From: RGIG3102 sp964525015
GTDB taxonomy: Bacteria > Bacillota > Clostridia > Oscillospirales > Ruminococcaceae
DNA: 63,306 bases
Assembly (NCBI GenBank): GCA_964525015.1
Contig: CAZGFY010000009.1
Coordinates: 1 to 63,306, forward strand
Direction: 5' to 3'
Part shown: positions 52,322 through 61,300 of the stretch, one piece after another
How the letters are laid out: each line of letters opens with the position of its first letter
Position numbering within the stretch: the stretch's first letter is position 1
The notes under the pieces: generated by a model
Seen by the model: only the letters and a program-made list of their open reading frames with translations
What the model was told of the DNA's origin: nothing
Databases searched by the model: none
Translations under genes and position numbers: made by a program

Positions 52322-53689
52322 TTACTCCTCCTCTTTTTCTATATAATCCTCTCTTACATATAAAGCTATTAACAGCGACATAACTAAATCATCGTGACAG
52401 CCATTAGCAGCCTCAATTCGCCCAGAAGAAGTTTTAATAAATGTGAGCATTTCATTCAAAGTATCTTTATCATTTAAAAAGCTCACATCTTTTCTTAAAA
52501 GTCTTATTCCGTTTGAAATTAAAAGTGGTCGGGTGAATTTATCTGTTAAAAAGCCGTAACTAAAAACTGGTTTTTCATTTATCGTATCAAGGCGTTTTCG
52601 CATATAAATATTAGGGTAATCAAGTCGTTCAAGCTCTTTATTTGGATAAGATGAGAAATTAGCTTCAATAACGATAAGTGCATCATTAAATAATTTCCCA
52701 AGACAAAAAACCTGCTTTGCAAATAAATCTTCATCATAGCTTTGATAAAGCCTTGCCACCTGCTTTTTATCGCTCACTTTTATCACCTGCGCTGCAAATT
52801 TATCTGCCCCATCTCCTGCTGTGTCCCCTGAAATAATATAAATATCATTTTCCTTTGGATACTCATAAATATTAATTCCACCATTTTCTAAATCCACCCA
52901 TTTTATATTTAAAAGGGATGATAATTTCTCTGTGTACATAAAATCGCCTTGCCTTAAAGGGCTTAAATCTTCATTTAATCTATTACTAATTAAAGTTGAG
53001 TTAAAAACCCCATCTCCATAAACTCCCCAATTTCCAAGACAGTAAACTTGATAATAATATGGGTCGGTTATTTTATAGCTTTCCAGCTGATTTTTATAAT
53101 CATCATCCAAAAACTCATTATCTTTATATGTTGTATGGCAGATAAAAACATTTTCTTCTTTGTAATCAAAAAATCTTTCCTTTAGCCAATGCGAAACGCT
53201 TATAGGATTAAAAGTTATCACCATTTGTTTTTTGCTTTTTCCCCCACGCAGCCTTAAATTCAATTGATTAAAATCTTCCCTTTTAACTTCGCTCGCTTCC
53301 TCTATCCATATATGAGTCATTTCTCCGTTTTTAAAAGTTATCGATTTTAATTTTTCAACATCGTCTAGGCCATAAAATATAATCTGATTTGAGTTTATAC
53401 AGCTAATACGCATCTCACTTGTGTTCACTTTAAAAAGATGTGATATTCCCCAAGCTTCTATGATTTGTAAAAATTGAGCAAATGTAGAGTCACGATTGGT
53501 TTTCCCAACAGCTCTTACAACTAAAAGGTTGAATCTTTCCTCTTTTAAAATCTTATAGATAAATCTCTGGGCGCAAAACACACTCTTTCCACTTCCAGCA
53601 CCCCCATAAAAAATTAAAAATCTTTTATCATTTTCTAAATGCTGTAAGTAAACCTTGTTAAAAACACTTTTTTTTATTTCCACATTCAT
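52322..53689 (-). CDS. Phage terminase large subunit
   Basis: This 455-residue packaging motor resembles the Terminase_3/PBSX-type large subunit. The ATPase half has Walker A YGGAGSGKSVFCAQ (about residue 30) and Walker B THIWIEEASEV (about 125). The nuclease half has Asp in IISGDTAGDGADKFAAQV (about 290), LIVIEANF and NGCHDDLVMSL near the end, which could bind metal. Both activities therefore look intact. It overlaps no neighbour; a TTG-started small terminase gene precedes it. Confidence 0.92.
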   Translation of the reverse strand: MNVEIKKSVFNKVYLQHLENDKRFLIFYGGAGSGKSVFCAQRFIYKILKEERFNLLVVRAVGKTNRDSTFAQFLQIIEAWGISHLFKVNTSEMRISCINSNQIIFYGLDDVEKLKSITFKNGEMTHIWIEEASEVKREDFNQLNLRLRGGKSKKQMVITFNPISVSHWLKERFFDYKEENVFICHTTYKDNEFLDDDYKNQLESYKITDPYYYQVYCLGNWGVYGDGVFNSTLISNRLNEDLSPLRQGDFMYTEKLSSLLNIKWVDLENGGINIYEYPKENDIYIISGDTAGDGADKFAAQVIKVSDKKQVARLYQSYDEDLFAKQVFCLGKLFNDALIVIEANFSSYPNKELERLDYPNIYMRKRLDTINEKPVFSYGFLTDKFTRPLLISNGIRLLRKDVSFLNDKDTLNEMLTFIKTSSGRIEAANGCHDDLVMSLLIALYVREDYIEKEEE

Positions 53690-53702
53690 ATAAAAATCTC
53701 TT

Positions 53703-54023
53703 TTACTCTTTTAGGCTAACTATGATTTTTTCCTCTTTCATACTAGGTGAATTTTCTTTTAATTCATTTTCTAGAATAAATTTTGCACCAGATGAAAGCG
53801 TTTTGTCATATAGCGCTCTACTATTAATATCCTCTAGGCGAAGTAAGCATAAGTTAATAGAAAACCCTAGTTTTTCGTCTTTTTTAAGTGATAAAAATAG
53901 CTCCTTACTTTCAAATCCTAAGTGTATAACAAGTCCTGCAAGTGTTGGCAAAGTTTCTTTTTCAAAATATTCATTTGCCTTTTCGTATAGCTGTTTTGAT
54001 GATGTGTATTTAATGTTTTTCAA
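53703..54023 (-). CDS. Phage terminase small subunit
   Basis: This 106-residue helical protein contains a helix-turn-helix-like region (YFEKETLPTLAGLVIHLGFE) as in small terminases that recognise packaging sites, followed by helices and SSGAKFILENELKEN, a segment common in this family. It starts with TTG, eight bases after GGGAGG, and precedes the large terminase gene. It is the first gene of the phage-derived set and lies behind the tandem Spo0A-box-like sites. Confidence 0.8.
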   Translation of the reverse strand: MKNIKYTSSKQLYEKANEYFEKETLPTLAGLVIHLGFESKELFLSLKKDEKLGFSINLCLLRLEDINSRALYDKTLSSGAKFILENELKENSPSMKEEKIIVSLKE

Positions 54024-54158
54024 ATTATCAAACCTCCCTCGATTTAAAGTTTAGTATAATTTGAGATAAATTTTTCCCTTTGTTGCTATTTCAATCCACT
54101 TTTGTATATTATGCATAAACCCAGCTTTATTTTGTACTTTAAAAGGTACGTCAAAAAA

Positions 54159-54175
54159 TGTCGAGTTTTGTCGAA
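54159..54175 (-). promoter_or_regulatory. Tandem Spo0A-box-like sites upstream of the phage module
   Basis: TGTCGAG (54159-54165) and TGTCGAA (54169-54175) are direct repeats exactly 10 bp apart. The second is identical to the Spo0A box TGTCGAA. In the direction of the phage module they read TTCGACA, then CTCGACA. A weak -35-like TTGACG lies 7 bp further on, about 120 bp before the small terminase. Single heptamers are expected by chance in a window of this size, but a phased pair in a promoter region is less so. Confidence 0.45.
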
Positions 54176-54201
54176 TAGATTTTTAGCAAATTAAAAGTTT
54201 A

Positions 54202-54229
54202 AAATTATTTCAAATTTTTGAAATAATTT
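54202..54229. repeat. 28-bp palindrome between the SPFH gene and the phage module
   Basis: AAATTATTTCAAA and TTTGAAATAATTT form a perfect 13-bp inverted repeat with a 2-bp centre. It is neither followed by a clean U run nor part of a gene. It could be an operator, a recombination site or a hairpin. Confidence 0.55.
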
Positions 54230-54231
54230 GC

Positions 54232-54274
54232 AAAAAAAATAAAGCTAACTTTAAATAAGTTAGCTTTATTTTTT
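54232..54274 (-). terminator. Terminator of the SPFH gene
   Basis: AATAAAGCTAACTT/AAGTTAGCTTTATT stem followed on the minus strand by eight T residues. It insulates the phage module from the gene upstream. Confidence 0.88.
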
Positions 54275-54293
54275 ATCTTTTAAATTAGATATA

Positions 54294-55208
54294 TTATTCG
54301 TATTCTCTTGTATCAACTATTGCTGAGCCACCTAAAACTTCTACCCAGCCGTGCTCTAATCTTGCTTCTGCTTCTATTTTATCAATTAATTCTTGAGTAA
54401 TAGACTGAGCGATTAGTCTATTTGCCTCTGCTTCTGCACTTGCCTCAACAACTGCTTTTTCTGCTTCAATTTTCGCTTTATCTAAATCAGCTTGAGCTTC
54501 AATAACTCTTTGTTGTGCTTCGATTTCTATTTTTAATTTTTCTTGTTCAGCTGTTTCAACTGCCTTTTTTGCAACTGCTTCTGCTGCAATTGCCGCTTCA
54601 ATTGTTGCACCACCGTCCGTATCAATAAATGTTATGCTATAAAAATCAATGCCTGCTTCTGCCATTTTTTCTCTTAACTCTTCTTCAATCTCTTTGTTTA
54701 TTTGATTTCTCTCACTACCTAAAACTTCCATTACATTATATTGTGTTAAAACAGAATCGATAGCCTTTTGAGTAACAGGTGCAATAAAAACATTGCTTAC
54801 TGTATGTAAATCTTTAAATTGTTTAAAAACTGTAACAGCATTTGCTGGGTTAACTTGATATTTAACGTCGATAGTCATTGTTACAAACTGGCTATCTTGA
54901 GTTTGCCCTGAAATACCTTCTAGGGTTTTTGTTTGAACAGTTGTGCTAATTTTTTTTACGCTATCTAAAGGATTTATTATTGATAAACCTTCTGATAATG
55001 GCTCTTCTTGTGTACCTGAAATTGGAGAAACCACAATGCCAACTGTATTAGCAGGAATAACTGCAAAAGTTCTCATAGCTACTAATATTCCAATTATAAC
55101 TACAAAAACTGTTAAAACAGATTTTCCTCCTTTTTTACTTCTATTTTCTGAGGTGTTAAATGACCCCATGTTTTTAAAATTGCTAAAACCATTTTGTTTA
55201 TCACTCAT
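54294..55208 (-). CDS. SPFH/prohibitin-family membrane protein
   Basis: This 304-residue protein has a short cytoplasmic N-terminus, one membrane segment (about residues 30-50, VLTVFVVIIGILVAM), an SPFH (Band 7) domain starting at VIPANTVGIVVSPISG, and a C-terminal Ala/Glu-rich coiled coil (about 205-285). Such prohibitin-like proteins form membrane scaffolds and help control proteases or lipid domains. The ATG follows GAAAGGA and a perfect consensus promoter is upstream. It lies between the giant surface protein gene and the phage set but is terminated before the latter. Confidence 0.93.
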   Translation of the reverse strand: MSDKQNGFSNFKNMGSFNTSENRSKKGGKSVLTVFVVIIGILVAMRTFAVIPANTVGIVVSPISGTQEEPLSEGLSIINPLDSVKKISTTVQTKTLEGISGQTQDSQFVTMTIDVKYQVNPANAVTVFKQFKDLHTVSNVFIAPVTQKAIDSVLTQYNVMEVLGSERNQINKEIEEELREKMAEAGIDFYSITFIDTDGGATIEAAIAAEAVAKKAVETAEQEKLKIEIEAQQRVIEAQADLDKAKIEAEKAVVEASAEAEANRLIAQSITQELIDKIEAEARLEHGWVEVLGGSAIVDTREYE

Positions 55209-55247
55209 TTTCTTTTATTATCCTTTCTAAATTTTCACTCGATAATT

Positions 55248-55276
55248 ATTATATTGAATTTTTAATTTTTTGTCAA
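55248..55276 (-). promoter_or_regulatory. Consensus sigma-A promoter of the SPFH gene
   Basis: Minus strand TTGACA (55276-55271), 17 bp, TATAAT (55253-55248). Confidence 0.8.
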
Positions 55277-55283
55277 ATTTTAT

Positions 55284-55320
55284 CATAAAAAAACGAACTG
55301 TAAAATTACAGTTCGTTTTT
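55284..55320 (-). terminator. Terminator of the giant surface protein gene
   Basis: AAAAACGAACTGTAA/TTACAGTTCGTTTTT stem followed on the minus strand by a T run. Confidence 0.9.
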
Positions 55321-55326
55321 GATTAT

Positions 55327-58300
55327 TTAGATATTTGCATCTTCATTACTATCTTCTTTTTTTCTTGAAAAGAAAGCAACCAGTAAATCAACCACCATTA
55401 TTAATGCTGTTAATAGTGTGTATTGGTCAACTAATATCATAGGTAATGACATATCTTGAGTTCTAATAAATAGAATTACTGAAAGAATAGCTGGAATAAT
55501 ACCTAATAATTTTAGTAAACGCTTACGTTTAATTATTTGCGCTTCTTCTTCATCTGCTTCAAATTCAGCTTCTTCTTTATTTTTTCTTAAAGATTTCATT
55601 AGAAGTATTAAGCTAATAAATACCGTTGAAATAGTTAAAACCAAGTTTACAAATGCCCATGAAGCGTTTTGAGCGAAAGGAATTTGTGAATCATCGATAC
55701 TAACTTCTGGATTTGTCACTTCGTCCGTTTCTGGAACTAGTGGAAAAACAGGAGCTGGTGTTGGTTCTGGGGCTATTTCTTCTGGTGTTGTAGGGCCTAC
55801 TGGTGGTAACTCTGGAATTACTGCTACAACAGCTGTAATTGTTAGTTTACCATCAGTTTTAAGAATAGTGTAGTTTGTATTTTCTGTATAGTTTACCACT
55901 ACTGGATAAGTCATACCACCTGTTTCACCTTCAACACGAGTAATTGTGTATTCAAGTTTGTCTTCTCCTAATAATCCAAGCACTTCTGCTGTAAAAATCG
56001 GGTCTGTACTTCCTTGAGCTTTAACATATTCCCCAACTGTAACAGTTAAATCTGCTGGAGTTATCACTGCTCGAAGATTTACAACTTCTGCCATACCAAG
56101 TTCATCAACATTTCCTGTTTGAACTAAATTAAATACAACTTCTGTAAAGTTTTTAGCTTTCATTTTAACGATTATATCAGTTGAATCTAAAACATTTGTA
56201 ATTTGTGGCATTTCTTGTGTGAAAGTTTTGCCGTTATCAATACTATAAGAGTAAACTATATCTTCACTGTTAACATCAATTGTTTCTCCTAAAGAGTTAG
56301 TAAAGCTTGGTATTACATTTGTTATAGCATCGTGGCTTATAGCATCGTAAACGCCGTTATATGCTGTTGCTGATAAAATAGCTCCTGTGCTTTCAACAAC
56401 TTCATATGCACCGCCTTCTGCGCCTGCTGTGATACCAACATAAGTGATTGTGTAGTTTCCAGCTGTATCAAGAGCATCTGGTCTTTGTTTTATTTCATAA
56501 GAATCTACATCTGCTGTCTCAGAAATGTTTTCAGCCATAAATACATTGCCAATAACACTTTCTAGCCAAGTTAAAGTATCTTCTTCATATAGAAATTCGT
56601 TTGCTGTGTATGTGATATTAGCAATCTCTTCTCCATACTCAACGCTTACTGGATTTGCTGTTACAATTAGTTCTGCTCTCTCTACTTCCAACACTCCCGC
56701 AACTGAATTATCAGCTACAAACGTATAGTTTTCAGAGTTTAATGCTAATACACTATCAGAATTAATAGTAATATCATAGCTTCCAAATCCACGATTATTT
56801 ACATCTTCATCATTATAATTAGTAGTTAGTAAAACATCTTCTTTGTTTATAATACTTCCAATACTTTCTCCAGCTACTAATCCATTTGCTGTAAATGTAA
56901 AATCTGTTGGAGTTTTATCACCGTAAGTGATAGTTTCATAGTTATCTGGAGTTAAAGTTAATTCAACTTTAGATATTCTAACTGTTTCTGAGTAAGTTAC
57001 ATCTGCATAACTTGGGTTAGTAATTTTAACATAAACTGTTTGAGTTTCTGTTGCATTAGTAAATGTTGGTTTATCTTTTGAGAATGTTTCTCCGTCTAAT
57101 GAATACCAAATTTCATCACCTGAAATTTCAGTTCCATTTAATTCAATTGAATGTTCCTGTCCATCGTATGGCGCATCATATCCAGTAACTGTATATTCAT
57201 TTGCTGCTGGTCTTGCTGCTTTTCCAATTGATAAAGTACCTTTTTCAACTGTAACGAGGTAATTTGCATTTTCAGTGTAATCAGCATCGATAGATTCTGG
57301 GTATGTGTCAACTGCTGTTGGCACTAATCCTTTGTAGATAGCTGTAATTCCACCTAAATCATTTGCATTAACAAGTCCTGTTATACTTTCAATTCCAAAT
57401 ACAGGATTTACTCCATAAGCTACTGAAGTATCTGCTACAACTATTGTAACTGCCTTTTGAGTGATTGTAACTGTACCTGTGTCATAAATTTTATCTTCAT
57501 AACTTGGATTGCTTACTTTAACATAAATTGTTGTTTCATCAGTAACATTAGCAAATGTTGGTTTATCTTTTGAGAATATTACTCCGTCTAGTGAGTATTC
57601 AAAAGTATCGCCATCTAAAGTGCTACTAACTTCGATTGAATGATTTAATCCATCATAATTTTCATTGTAATCTGTAATTGTAACGTTTGAATCTAATTCG
57701 CTTGGTCTTACTGCTTTTTCAATTGTGTAATCACCTTTTACAACCCTAACAATGTAGTTTGAATTTTCAGTGTAATCAGCATCTATTGTTTCTGGATATG
57801 TGTCTACTGCTGTTGGCACTACTCCTTTATAAATCGCTGTAATTTCACCTAAATCATTTACATTAACAAGTTCCGGCTGTGTTTTAACAGTAAAGTTTGG
57901 AGTTCCGCCAAAATCAACTGTTTCATTGTTTAATTCAATAGTAACAGGTTTTGGACTTACAGTTATTGATGTTGAAATTCTAACTTCATCATAAGATGGA
58001 TTTGTAACTTTAACTATAACATTTGTGCTATCGTTTACATTAGTAGCTGCTGGAGGTGTATCCTGCCATGTGCTTCCACCATCTATTGAGTATTGAACTT
58101 CATCATCCTTATGAGTTGCGCCATTTACAACTAATTCATATAATGAGCCGTTGTATTCTCCGCTAACTGCTGGTGCTGTAATTGTTAATTCTGCTGGTCT
58201 TGCTGAACGAGAAATTGTCAGTGTTCCTTTATCTACTGTAACTAGATAGTTGCTATTTTCTGTAAAATCTGCACCTATCATATCAGTATATACATTAACT

Positions 58301-61300
58301 TCTGTTGGAAGTGTTCCATCATATTTTGCTGTAATGCTTCCTAAATCATTATCATCAACAAGTCCTGTTACTGAAGTGATACTAAAACTTGGGGTTTGTT
58401 CGTATTGAATTTGAGTATCTGCTACAACTATTGTAACTGCTTTTTGAGTGATTGTAACTGTACCTGTGTCATAAATTTTATCTTCATAACTTGGATTGCT
58501 TACTTTAACATAAATTGTTGTTTCATCAGTAACATTAGCAAATGTTGGTTTATCTTTTGAGAATATTACTCCGTCTAGTGAGTATTCAAAAGTATCGCCA
58601 TCTAAAGTGCTACTAACTTCGATTGAATGATTTAATCCATCATAATTTTCATTGTAATCTGTAATTGTAACGTTTGAATCTAATTCGCTTGGTCTTACTG
58701 CTTTTTCAATTGTGTAATCACCTTTTACAACCCTAACAATGTAGTTTGAATTTTCAGTGTAATCAGCATCTATTGTTTCTGGATATGTGTCTACTGCTGT
58801 TGGCACTACTCCTTTATAAATCGCTGTAATTTCACCTAAATCATTTACATTAACAAGTTCCGGCTGTGTTTTAACAGTAAAGTTTGGAGTTCCGCCAAAA
58901 TCAACTGTTTCATTGTTTAATTCAATAGTAACAGGTTTTGGACTTACAGTTATTGATGTTGAAATTCTAACTTCATCATAAGATGGATTTGTAACTTTAA
59001 CTATAACATTTGTGCTATCGTTTACATTAGTAGCTGCTGGAGGTGTATCCTGCCATGTGCTTCCACCATCTATTGAGTATTGAACTTCATCATCCTTATG
59101 AGTTGCGCCATTTACAACTAATTCATATAATGAGCCGTTGTATTCTCCGCTAACTGCTGGTGCTGTAATTGTTAATTCTGCTGGTCTTGCTGAACGAGAA
59201 ATTGTCAGTGTTCCTTTATCTACTGTAACTAGATAGTTGCTATTTTCTGTAAAATCTGCACCTATCATATCAGTATATACATTAACTTCTGTTGGAAGTG
59301 TTCCATCATATTTTGCTGTAATGCTTCCTAAATCATTATCATCAACAAGTCCTGCTACTGAAGTGATACTAAAACTTGGGGTTTCGCCAAAATTTATATT
59401 TTCATTTGCAACATAGATAGTAGCTGCCTTTTTTGTAACTATAATTGATGTGCTAACTGTTACGTCTTCATAGTTTGGATTTGTAACTTTAACAACCACA
59501 TTATTTGTTGAATCTTCAACATTTGTAATGCTTGGTGGAGTTTTTGTAAATTCACCACCATCTACTGAATACCAAATTTCATCATCTGAAAGATTTGCTC
59601 CTCCAACTTCAATTTCATACCCTGAACCATTGTATTCGCCACCTGCGGCTGGTGCTGTTATAGTAGAAACATCTGGTCTTACTAAAGCTTTATTAATAGT
59701 AAAGTCGCCTCTTTCAACAGAAACTGTATAGTTTGTATCTTCTGTAAATGATGCAGTAATCATATTTTCATAAAAATCAGCATTTTCAGGAGTATCTCCA
59801 TCATAATGCGCTGATAGATTGATTAATTCTTCATCTGCCACTAATCCAGTAACATTGTTTATTGTAAATGCTGGAGTCTCACCATAAGTGATTGTTTCAT
59901 CATTAACAAAAACTGTAACTGCTTTTTTTGTAACTATAATTGATGTATCAACTGTTACATCTTCATAGTTTGGATTTGTAACTTTAACAACTATATCAGT
60001 TTTTGAATCTTCAACATCTGTAACGCTTGGTGGAATTTTAGTAAATTCACCACCATTTACTGAATACCAAATTTCATCACCAGCAAGATTTGCTCCCCCA
60101 ACTTCAATTTCATATCCTGAGCCATTGTATTCGCCACCTGCTTCTGGTGCTGTTATAGTAGAGCCAGCTGGTCTTACTCCTGTTTCAATTGTAAATGTTG
60201 CATCTATAACTGTCACTTTGTAGTTACTGTTATTTGTGTAAGTAGCTGAAATTTTATCGGTGTATGTTCCAATTGATGTTGGAGGTGTGCCATCTTTATA
60301 GATAACTGTTTCGCCAATTGTATCATCTCCAACTAACTCTGTCATACTTTCAATTTCAAAAACTGGAGTAGGTTCACCGTATTTAATTGTTTTATCTTTT
60401 AACACGATTTCAATTGCTTTTGGTGTAACTACTATTGCGGTATCAATGATAACATCTTCATAAGCTGGATTTGTAACTTTAACAATTACATCTGTTGAAT
60501 TTTCAACATCTGTAACGCTAGGTGGAGTTTTGCTCCAAGTTTCGCCACCATCAGTTGAGTATTCAACATCGTCGTTTTCCGTTAATCCGTCAACGCTTAA
60601 TTCATATTCATTACCATTGTATTCGCCACCTGCTTCTGGTGCTGTAACTTCTACTGGTCTTTCATTTTTTTGCCAGTTTGCATAAAATTCTTTATTGCCA
60701 GAGTCAGTTTCTAAAATACTTGCTATATAAGCTGTATCACTCTCTTCATTTGTAGCTGTCCAGCCAAGGAAAGTGTATCCTTTTTTAGTAGCCTGCATTT
60801 CTTCAATGCTCGGAAGAGTTGCTCCAACACCTTCTAAATAAGTGTTTGGAGTTAAATCTGCTAACTGTGTTCCATCTTCATCATAATATGTGATTGTATG
60901 TTCTGCTAAAGCTGATTTTGTAATTAAAAACGTTGCTGTTTGCTTTAAATTGCTATCGCTAATTGATTTTTCTTGTGTATCTGGATAGCTTGAATTTGCT
61001 GAATAAATATCATATCCTGCTGGAATAAAATCTTGCCCAACAACTTCATAATTACCCATATCTAGTTTTTCACTACCATTAAATGAGTATTCTGTTTCTA
61101 ATTTAACTGCAAATTCTTTTGATACTACTGCACCACTTTCATTGATAAATTCGCCTGCATCATTAACTAGGTAGTATTCAATATGAATATAGCCCTTACC
61201 AACTGGTAAACTTGGCTTTTCAATGTCTGGATTTCCAGCTGGTGTTGTATCATTTTTTTCTGCTGGCTTATCATATGCATCTATATATGTTAATTTTGCA

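Larger units (their letters stand above)
43571..54023 (-). mobile_element. Compact podovirus-like morphogenesis and lysis module without integrase or replication genes
   Basis: Fourteen consecutive minus-strand genes run in the usual phage order: small terminase, large terminase, small membrane protein, portal, scaffold, major capsid, small protein, connector, nozzle, tail protein, endolysin, holin accessory, holin and a coiled-coil protein. There is no tape measure, tail tube, integrase, repressor or replication gene. Chromosomal genes flank both ends (acpS and arsR; SPFH protein). No obvious attachment-site repeats were seen. All frames are open, but two genes seem to start with AUA. It may be a defective prophage or a domesticated, gene-transfer-agent-like particle. 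Confidence 0.8.

Noticed and set aside
43420..54240. Attachment-site repeats flanking the phage module
   Set aside because: I compared both flanks by eye and found no shared stretch beyond AT-rich words.
57428..59384. Insertion sequence as cause of the long repeat
   Set aside because: The repeat is in frame within one gene, without transposase or terminal inverted repeats.
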